A DNA stretch of 35,302 nucleotides from Lysobacterales bacterium (GTDB lineage: Bacteria; Pseudomonadota; Gammaproteobacteria; Xanthomonadales; Xanthomonadaceae): positions 1 to 35,302 of the forward strand of contig JADKCY010000017.1 in the NCBI GenBank assembly GCA_016718605.1, given 5' to 3'. Below, in pieces: positions 1-6,646 of the stretch (the stretch's first letter is position 1; every line of letters starts with the position of its first letter). Position numbers and translations under genes: made by a program. The notes below the pieces were generated by a model. That model was not told the origin of the DNA. It was given only the letters and a program-made list of their open reading frames with translations, and did not search any database.

Positions 1-921
1 ACGTGCTCTTACCCGCTGAGCATCACCACCAGCACAGGAAAGCTTGGCTACAAGTTCTCCAACGACCCCAACGGAGTCATCAACCTCGGGTCTGTAACCG
101 GCGCTCAGCGTGCCATGGTGCACGGTATCCCCAACAACACAATCGAGCTGTTCCCCCCGAAGGGACAGCGCTTTTTGCAGTTCGCCAACACGGTTGGCGC
201 GACAGTGCGTATTGCGACGCAGGGACCGTTTCGTCAGCTGACTGGGGCGCAAGCCCTCGAGTACGTCAACCTCTACGCAGAAGGCGATTCGAACACTGCA
301 ATCGATGGTCCGGCAACAATCTCGGCTTATGGCGGGCCGTCGAACAAGTGGTGGCAGCAACTCTCGCGGCTCATGAAAAACCGCGCAATCAACACGCTGT
401 TTTCGGCTAACGTTGCGCAGTCTGGCTCGCAATGGACGGTGGGCAGTGGCCTTGCGCCGAACCCAATCATCAGCGTGGCGAGACAGACGGCGCTCGACAA
501 CATCGCCAAAGCGGAGCTCGTAAACGCCGTCATCATCGAGACGTCAACAAACGACATCAACGGACTAGGCGATCCGCTGTTGACGCTCCAGACGAACATG
601 CGACAGTGGTGCGACAACCGAATTGCAGCGGCGAAAAACTGGCGGATAATCCCGATGGCTATCCCCCCGCAAACGCTCGACCCGGCGAAGGACGCAATTT
701 GCTCCGCGTACAACGCATGGCTCCCAGACTTGATTGGCGAGGGGCGCGCGGTGGCCGTGATTGGCCGACCCGCAATCCTCAACAATTCGCAAAACACCAC
801 CTATTACGCTCCGAACGCGAGCGCTGTTACGGCCGAGCACTGGAACGAGAACGGGGCCGCCATAATGGCCGCTGAGGCGTTCACTGTGCTTTACAGCGTC
901 GCCTGGCCAGTACGCCCCTGA
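1..921 (+). CDS. Tail-associated protein with SGNH/GDSL hydrolase domain (5' truncated)
   Basis: The frame is open from the first base, so the N-terminus lies outside the window. The visible part carries the SGNH hydrolase blocks in order: GDSN (bases 283-294, block I with the nucleophile serine), a glycine in SGSQW (block II), TND at 547-555 (block III, asparagine and aspartate) and EHWNENG at 835-855 (block V histidine). The aspartate usually three residues before that histidine is a threonine here. SGNH enzymes are esterases, often removing O-acetyl groups from sugars. In phages they occur at the ends of tail fibres or spikes and act on surface polysaccharide. The following gene is holin-like, so this is probably the distal end of the morphogenesis block. 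The hydrolase fold is well supported; the tail location is inferred. Confidence 0.75.
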   Translation, partial: TCSYPLSITTSTGKLGYKFSNDPNGVINLGSVTGAQRAMVHGIPNNTIELFPPKGQRFLQFANTVGATVRIATQGPFRQLTGAQALEYVNLYAEGDSNTAIDGPATISAYGGPSNKWWQQLSRLMKNRAINTLFSANVAQSGSQWTVGSGLAPNPIISVARQTALDNIAKAELVNAVIIETSTNDINGLGDPLLTLQTNMRQWCDNRIAAAKNWRIIPMAIPPQTLDPAKDAICSAYNAWLPDLIGEGRAVAVIGRPAILNNSQNTTYYAPNASAVTAEHWNENGAAIMAAEAFTVLYSVAWPVRP

Positions 922-951
922 AGCATTTGACTATTGACGAGAGGTTAACAC

Positions 952-1341
952 GTGTCTGACTCAGTAACTGAACTCCGGCTAGACCACCAGGAAGAGAAAA
1001 TGCAGGACCTACGAGTCAGCATCGAAAAGCTCAACGACACCATTGCGGGCATGACGCGCACTTTCATCGCGGCCCAGGTGTGCGAGCAGCGCGTAGCAAA
1101 GATGGAAGGCGAACAGACCGAGATGGGGAAGGCGGTGCAACTGCTCGCCGCGAACAGCTCAGAGCAGAAGCGAACCCTTGAAGGCCTCGAAACCCTCGTC
1201 AAATCTCACGACACCACGGTCGTCGAGGTGAGACGTCTGAAGCAGCTCCTGCTTGGCGGGATTGGCCTAAGTGCATTGGTCAACCCCACCGCGCAAAAGG
1301 TGCTCGCTCAACTAGCTCAGGCGCTTGGCGGCGGACCCTAG
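952..1341 (+). CDS. Coiled-coil protein with C-terminal membrane segment, XhlA/holin-like
   Basis: The protein has 129 residues and a GTG start preceded by GAGAGG eight bases upstream. Residues 1-100 are charged and heptad-like, with repeated leucine, valine and alanine spacing typical of a coiled coil. Near residues 98-125 comes a hydrophobic stretch (LLLGGIGLSALVNPTAQ) able to cross or dock on a membrane. A coiled coil followed by one C-terminal hydrophobic helix is the layout of XhlA-type haemolysin/holin accessory proteins. It follows the tail protein and ends convergently against the minus operon, sharing CTAG with it. A lysis role is inferred from layout only; it could also be an unrelated membrane-anchored structural protein. 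The endolysin is far away at 16182. Confidence 0.5.
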   Translation: MSDSVTELRLDHQEEKMQDLRVSIEKLNDTIAGMTRTFIAAQVCEQRVAKMEGEQTEMGKAVQLLAANSSEQKRTLEGLETLVKSHDTTVVEVRRLKQLLLGGIGLSALVNPTAQKVLAQLAQALGGGP

Positions 1342-1577
1342 GGCTTTACCACTGATTTCGCGTACGCTTTGACAAGGTGATTCCAATCGTAGAACGAAAG
1401 CTGACTAGTGGCGATTGGCCCCACTGAACTAAGCACCGCCTTTGCGAACGGCTCAATAGCAGCTCTCAGCTCTTGAATTGTCGACTGGAGCGCAAGTTCC
1501 TTGGCTGTCGTTGCCTGCGTAAACTGTGAGAGCTCCAGGAATAGTGTGTCTATCGATGTTGTGTCAGGCTTGCTCAC
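1338..1577 (-). CDS. Small hypothetical protein, last gene of the left operon
   Basis: This 79-residue protein is not recognised. The middle (about residues 12-55) looks helical and partly coiled-coil. The end (LVKAYAKSVVKP) is basic and loosely recalls the LGVKP endings of other proteins in this phage. The start ATG overlaps the stop of the upstream gene by ATGA, as usual in this operon. Its stop overlaps the stop of the convergent plus-strand gene by CTAG. Confidence 0.7.
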   Translation of the reverse strand: MSKPDTTSIDTLFLELSQFTQATTAKELALQSTIQELRAAIEPFAKAVLSSVGPIATSQLSFYDWNHLVKAYAKSVVKP

Positions 1578-1831
1578 TTCGACACCTCCAGCTCCGCCAT
1601 CTTGCGCAGCGTCGACTGGAGCGCGAGGATGGCGTCGGATTCGGTGGGGCCAAACTCGCGCGCTACCAAGTAGCTTGTGAACCCGTACGTAACCTCAAAC
1701 GAGGCAAACCAGTTTGCGTTGTGTGGAGTGAGCACGGCTTCGCCAAGGCGCGTCTCGCAACACCACTTCTTCGCCTCACCGCGTCTGTGAAACACCCGCC
1801 CGAGCACCGTCTTGGTTTCTGGTTGGGTCAT
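1574..1831 (-). CDS. Hypothetical protein
   Basis: The 85-residue product is not recognised. It has a mixed charged/aromatic N-terminal half with a WCCE motif near residues 23-26 and a helical C-terminal part (DAILALQSTLRKMAELEV). It starts with ATG four bases inside the upstream gene and ends four bases inside the downstream gene, so all three are translationally coupled. No signal peptide or membrane segment is visible. Confidence 0.7.
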   Translation of the reverse strand: MTQPETKTVLGRVFHRRGEAKKWCCETRLGEAVLTPHNANWFASFEVTYGFTSYLVAREFGPTESDAILALQSTLRKMAELEVSK

Positions 1832-2106
1832 GGCTTAACCCCCAGCTTCTCCGCCACGAGGTCCGCGGCGCTATAGGGAAGACCAACCTCGTCCAGTAGA
1901 TACCTCACGACCTCGGCCGGGTCGGTGTGGGTGATGTAGACGCGACGGGTGAGCGCTTGTTCCGATCGGTATTTTCGACGGCCGTCACGCAGGTATGTAT
2001 CATTGCAGACACGAAACACGTCTCCATATGCTTTCGCGACACCAACGCTCCCATCCTCGCGCAAGTAGTACGCCCCCTCGACAATCGGCCCTTTGAATGC
2101 GCTCAT
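1828..2106 (-). CDS. FKGPIVEG-family small protein with the shared EKLGVKP C-terminal module
   Basis: The 92-residue protein starts at the ATG at 2106, which overlaps the upstream stop as ATGA; a longer frame to 2217 lies inside the GroES-like gene and is not needed. The N-terminus (AFKGPIVEGAYY) and middle (LTRRVYITHTDPAEV) are nearly identical to a paralogue at 9343-9933 on the other strand, at the DNA level too. The C-terminus, AADLVAEKLGVKP, recurs at the ends of three other proteins in this window. No known domain is recognised. A duplicated family inside one phage suggests a phage-specific role, but function is unknown. Confidence 0.8.
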   Translation of the reverse strand: MSAFKGPIVEGAYYLREDGSVGVAKAYGDVFRVCNDTYLRDGRRKYRSEQALTRRVYITHTDPAEVVRYLLDEVGLPYSAADLVAEKLGVKP

Positions 2107-2411
2107 GACTTGTCCGGCCTCCGATTGAGCGCCATGACGTTGCCCTCGCCGACGGCTTCGAGCTGCTCGGCGAGCAGAAACACCAGTTGCGAATCGTCGC
2201 CAGGTTGTACGCCGCACTCACGACGAAACCAAACGGTGTCGCCCTCGGACAGACCCAATGCTTCGACCTTGGCGTGTTTGCCTATGGATAACACCTTTCC
2301 CGAGCTGAGCTTGTCGGGCTCGCGTAGGATGAGATGAATGCCAGCGTGTTCGCGTGACTGTAGTTGTGTTTCGCGCACAAGAATACGCGGGCCCATTGCT
2401 CTGATTGTCAC
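2103..2411 (-). CDS. GroES-like co-chaperonin (Cpn10 family)
   Basis: The 102-residue protein matches the GroES layout by eye. It has an N-terminal strand with IRAMGPRILVRE, where GroES has IRPLHDRVIVKR. A loop carrying GIHLIL sits where the GroES mobile loop has its GIVL hydrophobic tripeptide. Next come SSGKVLSIG, LSEGDTVWFRR (GroES: VGDIVIF) and a C-terminal strand near LAEQLEAVGE. GroES forms a heptameric lid on GroEL, and phages such as T4 (gp31) encode their own lid to fold their coat protein. The GTG start at 2411 gives the usual GTGA overlap; an upstream in-frame ATG would overlap the previous gene by about 50 bases. About 14 C-terminal residues extend past the normal GroES end. Its place in a recombination operon, far from the coat gene, is unusual. 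Confidence 0.8.
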   Translation of the reverse strand: MTIRAMGPRILVRETQLQSREHAGIHLILREPDKLSSGKVLSIGKHAKVEALGLSEGDTVWFRRECGVQPGDDSQLVFLLAEQLEAVGEGNVMALNRRPDKS

Positions 2412-2860
2412 GTTGCCTCCGGGAGGGTGATGGGACGGAAGTGGGTGTAGTCCCAATGCTCGTCAGGACCGCCGCGCCCCCAAGCTCCGTTGCGCCTGAC
2501 GTACAGGTCAAAAAGCTTACAACGCCCGTCGCTAACCATGTCGACGAATTCATACGCGCCGTCCGCCGTCGGTAACCCCTGCGCAACCGGCGTCCAGGCG
2601 AGCTGGGATTGGAGGTCTTTGCACTCGGTTTCGTGCACGATAGCTTTTAGCGCCCAGTGTTCCACATGCTTGTCAAGCATTAGGACTTGCTCTTCCAGCT
2701 CCGCCACGCGCTTCGTGAGCGCTTCGTTGGCGGCTTCGAGCTGCTCCACCTCTTGAGCCGCCACTCTGTACGCCCCGGCTTCTCCTCCGCTCCAGTCGCT
2801 GCTTTTCAACGAGAGTCGCTCGTATCGCCCTCTGAATTCTTCACTCAACTTTGGAGACAC
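2408..2860 (-). CDS. Coiled-coil protein with C-terminal DUF551-like domain
   Basis: The product has 150 residues with a GTG start at 2860 and AAGGGAG seven bases upstream. Residues 30-85 form a strong heptad coiled coil (EQLEAANEALTKRVAELEEQ). Residues 88-148 resemble the DUF551 family of small phage and prophage proteins: a starting WTPV, a GLP turn, a DG(A)Y strand, then HWDYTHFRPI close to the end. The function of DUF551 is not known. The gene overlaps the one upstream by 20 bases and the GroES-like gene by four. The DUF551 call rests on pattern resemblance only. Confidence 0.7.
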   Translation of the reverse strand: MSPKLSEEFRGRYERLSLKSSDWSGGEAGAYRVAAQEVEQLEAANEALTKRVAELEEQVLMLDKHVEHWALKAIVHETECKDLQSQLAWTPVAQGLPTADGAYEFVDMVSDGRCKLFDLYVRRNGAWGRGGPDEHWDYTHFRPITLPEAT

Positions 2861-3365
2861 TGAACACTCCCTTTCTGCACTCGACGTGCACTGTGATTCC
2901 TTGAGCGATGAGGTTGCCGGCGGCTGAGCGAGATGCCCAGTCGTTGCCCTTCACGACGCGCGATTGATGCGAGCTGAACTTGATTGGCAACGCTGCATGA
3001 GGGTTGTCGTCGGGCCCCTGAAACTCGCCGCCCATTGGAGCGCCTACGATGTAAACCTCTCCTTTCGCGCGGTGTCTCACCTTGTGGAGCAACACGCGCA
3101 CATCATAGTCGCGGTCAGTTGGTAGCTCGAAAACGCCGTCGTCTTCGGGCGGGGGCGTCGCGGTGGCGTACTCCTCAGCTTGCAGGACGTCGAGCGCGTA
3201 ACTGTACTCTTGCTGTAGCGTTGCTCGAGCCACGTCGAGCGCAATGGCCTCGTCGTGGTGGATTCGAGCTAGGCTCCGTGTGGGCGATTCCTTGAGCGCA
3301 ATCGCCATGTCTCGCGCGCGCTGGACAAGTCCGTCGCGGCTGTTTGGGTCTGTTGATTCGGTCAT
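2841..3365 (-). CDS. Hypothetical protein
   Basis: The 174-residue protein is not recognised. Residues 1-70 are helical and charged, followed by a proline/acid linker (TPPPEDDG) near 70-77. A mixed alpha/beta C-terminal half has a GEVYIVGAPMGGEFQG segment. The ATG at 3365 has GGAGAG upstream. It follows a 76-base gap containing a 12-bp stem, the only sizeable gap within this operon, so its expression may be adjusted relative to upstream genes. No membrane segment is visible. Confidence 0.7.
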   Translation of the reverse strand: MTESTDPNSRDGLVQRARDMAIALKESPTRSLARIHHDEAIALDVARATLQQEYSYALDVLQAEEYATATPPPEDDGVFELPTDRDYDVRVLLHKVRHRAKGEVYIVGAPMGGEFQGPDDNPHAALPIKFSSHQSRVVKGNDWASRSAAGNLIAQGITVHVECRKGVFSVSKVE

Positions 3366-3382
3366 GTTTCTCTCCAGAAGTT

Positions 3383-3434
3383 CCCCCGCCCGTGTTCGTA
3401 ATTTACCCCCAAAAGAGGAGTCACGGGCGGAGGG
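3383..3434 (-). promoter_or_regulatory. Long intergenic hairpin inside the left operon
   Basis: Bases 3383-3394 (CCCCCGCCCGTG) pair with 3422-3434. The stem is 12 pairs with one bulged A at 3431 and a 27-base loop. It lies between two genes of the minus operon and has no T-run after it on the minus strand, so it does not look like a standard intrinsic terminator. It could act in RNA stability, attenuation or as a protein site; none is shown. Confidence 0.4.
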
Positions 3435-3441
3435 GGTGATG

Positions 3442-3879
3442 TTACTTGAGGCCTAGTTTCTCCGTGATGAGGTCAGCGGATTCGCGGTATGCGCCCTGAG
3501 CGTGCTCATCGGCATACCATTCAGACTCTTCGCGCCTCCGCAACTCAGCCACGACCTCAGCGGCCTTGGTTGCGACCTCGGCCGCCTTGGTCTCCAGTTC
3601 AGCGACGCGCTTGCGCAATTGTGACTCTGTCTCTTCAGCGTAAGCCTTGGTCGTCCGAAAATCTGACATGGCCCGCTCACAACCGTGCACGAGCTGCGTG
3701 TTCGCGCGTTCCAGGGCGGCGACGCGCTCAGCAAGCTCAAGCGCCGAGCCCTGCTCAATGGTCTGGCCATCGAGGGTGTCCTGGCGCAAGAACTCAATCA
3801 GCGCCCCGAGCTCCAGTGATGGTCCAGCGCCCTTGTCGTCGATTCCAAATTCAATCGTGTCGTAGAGCTTTGGCGTCAT
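3442..3879 (-). CDS. Coiled-coil protein with the shared C-terminal module
   Basis: The 145-residue protein begins with MTPKLYDTIEFG and contains a long coiled coil (about residues 45-115, including repeated KAAEV units). It ends in ADLITEKLGLK. The last 45 residues (AAEVVAELRRR through LGLK) match the end of the protein at 9343-9933 and more loosely the end of the one at 1828-2106. The start overlaps the upstream gene by ATGA. Function is unknown; a coiled coil plus a shared tail suggests an oligomer that meets a common partner. Confidence 0.7.
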   Translation of the reverse strand: MTPKLYDTIEFGIDDKGAGPSLELGALIEFLRQDTLDGQTIEQGSALELAERVAALERANTQLVHGCERAMSDFRTTKAYAEETESQLRKRVAELETKAAEVATKAAEVVAELRRREESEWYADEHAQGAYRESADLITEKLGLK

Positions 3880-4529
3880 TCGTCGTCGCTCCCCGGCGTG
3901 CGCACTTCGCCAAGTTTTTCACGCTGATCAAGAATTTCCTCGTCGACCTCTTCAAACCGCAATGGATGCTTGTTCTTGAGATAGCTCAGTTGCGCTCGCG
4001 TCTTGTCGTCGCCCAGGAACAGTAGCAGCGAGTCGATATCGTTCGCGCCCGTGATTGAGCTGAGTAGGTGAGTCACCATCTGGTCGACCTTACTCGCGGC
4101 TCGTGTGCCGGCGGGCTTGGGGGTTGGCTTGGGCGCGTCTTGGAGCACGCGCACCATGAACGGTGTGCGCTTCCCCCGCGTCTCGGTGAGCGCCAGAATC
4201 ATGTCCCGGTCGATGTGCGAGAGGTGGCTGATTCGGATCCCGCCGACTTCGAGCCCGCCCCACTTCACCTTTGGGTCCTTGTACAGGGTGCAGCTGCGGC
4301 CCACGTACTGGTTTGCATCTGGGCCCCATGCCTCGACGAGCACGCGGCACATGCTCTTGCATGGCTTCCAGGGCTTGCCGTTGTCCCCGTCGTACGAGAC
4401 GCTCACACGCTGTTCGCCGTTGGGTGCAATGGTAACGCTCGTTATTCGAATTGTGCGAGGACCACCGATGAGGTCATCGCTATTGGTCTGATCTGACTTG
4501 GCCACTATCACTCCGCGCATATCATTCAT
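3876..4529 (-). CDS. Conserved phage protein, probable recombination/ssDNA-binding partner of the exonuclease
   Basis: The 217-residue protein has a beta-rich N-terminal domain (residues 20-125) with the stretches KPWKPCKSMCRVLVEAWG, YVGRSCTLYKDP and KWGGLEVGGIRISHLSHID. I have the impression that this is a conserved phage block, but I cannot name the family. The C-terminal half is helical and acidic and ends in GSDDE. An acidic C-terminal tail after a beta domain is typical of single-strand DNA-binding proteins. It is two genes downstream of a YqaJ-type exonuclease, where phages usually encode an annealing or binding partner. The recombination role is inferred. The start has the AAGGAGTGAGAC signal directly before ATG. 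Confidence 0.6.
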   Translation of the reverse strand: MNDMRGVIVAKSDQTNSDDLIGGPRTIRITSVTIAPNGEQRVSVSYDGDNGKPWKPCKSMCRVLVEAWGPDANQYVGRSCTLYKDPKVKWGGLEVGGIRISHLSHIDRDMILALTETRGKRTPFMVRVLQDAPKPTPKPAGTRAASKVDQMVTHLLSSITGANDIDSLLLFLGDDKTRAQLSYLKNKHPLRFEEVDEEILDQREKLGEVRTPGSDDE

Positions 4530-4532
4530 GTC

Positions 4533-4679
4533 TCACTCCTTTACGAAAGCTTCGTGTGCGGCGATTGCAACAACAGCCACCACGCAAAACCAGTTTTGCC
4601 ACGCTGATGGGTCGGCTCTTAGGTCACGTGTCGCATAGACCAAGAGCATGCCGTAAAGTCCCATGGGCTTGTGTTTCAA
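4533..4679 (-). CDS. Small membrane protein, 48 residues
   Basis: A short frame fills the gap between the exonuclease and the 217-residue gene. The best start is TTG at 4679: it overlaps the exonuclease stop (TTGA) and has AGGAGA seven bases upstream. An in-frame ATG at 4664 lacks a clear binding site. The N-terminus is basic (MKHKPMG), and residues 29-41 (WFCVVAVVAIAAH) form a hydrophobic segment. The stop TGA lies inside the ribosome-binding signal of the next gene, so the two are coupled. No family is recognised. A small holin, an antiholin or a membrane modulator are all possible. Confidence 0.6.
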   Translation of the reverse strand: MKHKPMGLYGMLLVYATRDLRADPSAWQNWFCVVAVVAIAAHEAFVKE

Positions 4680-5359
4680 ACGAACATCTCCTGAATCACG
4701 CGCCGCTCGCTCGCCTTGAGCCCTTTGACGGCGGACTTGTAGTCCACCATCAGCGCTCGAATCTGCGCCTCGAACTCGGTTGCCGCAAGCTCAATCGCTG
4801 CGTGAACTGCTGGGTCTGGATGCACGCGCATGACGCACGTTGGCATCCCCCCGCTGTAGCTCACTAGGTCGCACCATTGGCGGCGCGTGACGAAAAGACC
4901 GGTCTGAACCTGGAGCAGGTAGTCCTCCGGAATCGACCGTCCGCGATGCCACTCGAGGAACGTCTGGACCTGGAACTTTTGCCGGCGGCTCTTGCACTCA
5001 ATCAACCCATCGTCACCGACCAATCCGTCGGGGGAATAGCCAATCGTGTAGTCTGGCGTCGTGAGCGTCACGAATCCGCACTCGGTCACCGGCGCGTGGT
5101 TGTCGTGGTAGTACTGACGTGCGGCGAGCTCATCGTCCTTGCCGCGCAGCATGTCGTCGCTCACGTAGCGCGGCTCCACGTACTGAGTAACGCGCTGGGC
5201 AAGCAATTCGTACATGTGCGAGCGGGTTTTCTCGTTCTTCGCGACCTTCAAGGTTGGCGTGATAATCAGGTGCATCTCGCTCGCCGTCAGCATGCCGCAC
5301 CGTTGCGCGTGCCATTCGTCGTCGCCCTGGATGATGTGTGGGTGGTAGGTGATGGTCAC
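4676..5359 (-). CDS. YqaJ-type viral exonuclease (lambda Exo-like nuclease fold)
   Basis: The product has 227 residues from GTG at 5359, with GGGAG upstream; longer in-frame starts run into the control region. It shows the YqaJ/lambda-exonuclease hallmarks: W16, R20 and the TAS motif at 25-27; the ELAAR helix with E77 and R81 followed by Y83; then YSPDG (D111) and GLIECKSR with E121 and K123, the D-(x)n-E-x-K catalytic centre. Such enzymes resect DNA 5' to 3' to give single strands for annealing. As first gene of the minus operon it is expected early, with the 217-residue protein as likely partner. Family assignment is firm; polarity and substrate come from family knowledge. Confidence 0.88.
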   Translation of the reverse strand: MTITYHPHIIQGDDEWHAQRCGMLTASEMHLIITPTLKVAKNEKTRSHMYELLAQRVTQYVEPRYVSDDMLRGKDDELAARQYYHDNHAPVTECGFVTLTTPDYTIGYSPDGLVGDDGLIECKSRRQKFQVQTFLEWHRGRSIPEDYLLQVQTGLFVTRRQWCDLVSYSGGMPTCVMRVHPDPAVHAAIELAATEFEAQIRALMVDYKSAVKGLKASERRVIQEMFV

Positions 5360-5450
5360 TAGCAGCTCCCAAAACGGTATGAGCAAAGGCCGCCTTCGCG
5401 CTCGAAGAAGCCCAGTTCGGTCACGGGGGGAAGACTTGCACAGCCCTCGA

Positions 5451-5485
5451 GCAGTGTCAAGTCCGAGATTCGAGATTGACACTGC
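5451..5485. promoter_or_regulatory. Candidate operator: 10-bp inverted repeat overlapping divergent TTGACA boxes
   Basis: The left arm GCAGTGTCAA (5451-5460) and right arm TTGACACTGC (5476-5485) are exact inverted copies with a 15-base centre. Each arm contains TTGACA reading outward, so a protein bound here would cover the -35 boxes of both divergent promoters. The most likely ligand is the HTH protein encoded directly downstream at 5512, by analogy with lambda-type regulators. Confidence 0.55.
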
Positions 5486-5504
5486 ACACGTAGCGTGCCA
5501 GGTT
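5476..5504 (+). promoter_or_regulatory. Candidate promoter of the HTH gene
   Basis: TTGACA (5476-5481) is a perfect -35 box. At 17 bases spacing lies CAGGTT (5499-5504), a poor -10 box. Seven bases later comes the ATG at 5512, so transcription from here would make a leaderless message. There is no clear Shine-Dalgarno sequence before this ATG, which fits. Confidence 0.4.
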
Positions 5505-5511
5505 TTGCGGC

Positions 5512-5715
5512 ATGGCAGAAATACCAGCAAGCCTGAAGCTCTCTCAGGCAATCGAAGAGAGCAGAAAAACCGTCGAGGGTTGGGCGAAGAAGTGGAAGCT
5601 CACACGCTCCTGTGTATACCGCCTGCTCCACGACGGCAAAACCAACAACCTGCGCGTGGCCGTCCAAGTCCAGCGCGCGACCAACGGGCAGATTCTGCCG
5701 GAGGAATGGCTATGA
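5512..5715 (+). CDS. Small HTH transcriptional regulator (Cro/YdaS-like)
   Basis: The 67-residue protein has a helix-turn-helix at about residues 15-45 (KTVEGWAKKWKLTRSCVYRLLHDGK). The tail ATNGQILPEEWL recalls the TGG-x-V-x-P-E-D ending of Cro- and YdaS-type phage regulators. It is the first gene of the rightward operon and lies next to a symmetric operator-like site. That arrangement suggests control of the early divergent promoters. It may be translated from a leaderless message. It overlaps the next gene by ATGA. No CI-like partner is next to it; an XRE protein appears at 10094. Confidence 0.75.
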   Translation: MAEIPASLKLSQAIEESRKTVEGWAKKWKLTRSCVYRLLHDGKTNNLRVAVQVQRATNGQILPEEWL

Positions 5716-6395
5716 CCCACACATACGACTGGAGCAAGCTTGACGCGGGGTGGAGACACAGCAGCTCCACGCTAAGCGAGTGTCATGGTTCGATAACGCG
5801 CCTCGAAGATGGCGGAACGATCGTCATCGATGCCTTAGAGAAATGGATGCCACGCGATGGCGAGCACCCCAGCTGGGTGGAATTCAAAGCCTCAGCCAAA
5901 ACCCAACTCGCCAAGTGCCGCATCCCAGCCCCCGACGTCGCAACCGTGACCGAGCTACGGCCGCGCGACGAGTACGATTGGAGCAGGCTCGAGGGGAGCG
6001 GGTGGCGGCATGCGATGGTGGACTCCGAGTACATCACCGACGGCACGTGGTGCTTTTGGTACGCGTCTGGGCACATACAGAATCCGTACCCTTTCGCCGT
6101 ATCTGACACGGAGAATGCCTACGATGCTGCTAAGCGCCTCGTCGCCAAGTGCCGGCGCGACTGGCGAGACGAGGTCAAGCAGGCGTGCAATGGTCTGCTT
6201 GGGTTCACGGTCGAGTGGTATTCGCGATCTCCGCACGCGACGCTTTCGTGGCGCCACACTGGGGACTCATCAGCTATCACTGCGTTTGGCAGCCGCACCA
6301 TGGAGGTGTCGTGCAACACAGAGCGCATCGAGCACGTTCTCACCATGTCCCTCATCATCGAGCGCCTGAAAAAGCTTGGCTGGAGGGAGGCGTGA
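5712..6395 (+). CDS. Hypothetical protein with internal repeat (YDWSKL / YDWSRL)
   Basis: The 227-residue protein starts at ATG 5712 (ATGA overlap, GGAGG upstream). Two related units are visible: residues 5-70 begin YDWSKLDAGWRH and end QLAKCR, and residues 84-150 begin YDWSRLEGSGWRH and end RLVAKCR. A third, weaker unit (SWRHTGDSS ... LKKLGWREA) ends the protein. The units are tryptophan-rich and probably beta-strand plus helix. I recognise no family. Its repeat structure suggests a small domain duplicated in place. Confidence 0.75.
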   Translation: MTHTYDWSKLDAGWRHSSSTLSECHGSITRLEDGGTIVIDALEKWMPRDGEHPSWVEFKASAKTQLAKCRIPAPDVATVTELRPRDEYDWSRLEGSGWRHAMVDSEYITDGTWCFWYASGHIQNPYPFAVSDTENAYDAAKRLVAKCRRDWRDEVKQACNGLLGFTVEWYSRSPHATLSWRHTGDSSAITAFGSRTMEVSCNTERIEHVLTMSLIIERLKKLGWREA

Positions 6396-6646
6396 ACTGG
6401 GTCGTCAAGCTGTGGCGCTGGCTGTTTCCGCGTCGAGCAGAGGTGTACTCGATTGAGGTGCGCAGCTCGCCACCGGGAAGCTTCGAAAAGTGGCACCTCG
6501 TCATTCAGTGGGACAACGGCGACAAGTGGCCAGTGCGCGGAGACTGGACAGTGTTTCATCGTTACCCGACCGGTGAGCGCCTGCAAACGTGGCTCGAAGT
6601 GCTGTGCTCGCAGGCCGTAACTGCGCACAAGTGGAGTCGCGAATGA
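6392..6646 (+). CDS. Small tryptophan-rich hypothetical protein
   Basis: The 84-residue protein begins at GTG 6392, overlapping the upstream stop (GTGA). The first residues (NWVVKLWRWLFPRR) form a short amphipathic, tryptophan-rich helix. The rest is strand-like (YSIEVRSSPPGSFEKWHLVIQW). It resembles in tone the repeated units of the preceding protein. No known domain is recognised. Confidence 0.7.
   Translation: MNWVVKLWRWLFPRRAEVYSIEVRSSPPGSFEKWHLVIQWDNGDKWPVRGDWTVFHRYPTGERLQTWLEVLCSQAVTAHKWSRE

Larger units (their letters stand above)
5360..5511. promoter_or_regulatory. Divergent control region between left and right early operons
   Basis: This gene-free stretch separates the exonuclease (minus) from the HTH regulator (plus). 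It contains a perfect 10-bp inverted repeat, a tandem CGAGATT pair (5464-5477) in its centre, and TTGACA on both strands. It is the natural place for divergent early promoters and for the operator of the adjacent regulator. Confidence 0.6.

Noticed and set aside
2106..2217. Longer N-terminus for the gene ending at 1828
   Set aside because: The extra residues are arginine-rich out-of-frame translation of the GroES-like gene; the ATGA overlap at 2106 and homology to the 9343 protein fix the start.
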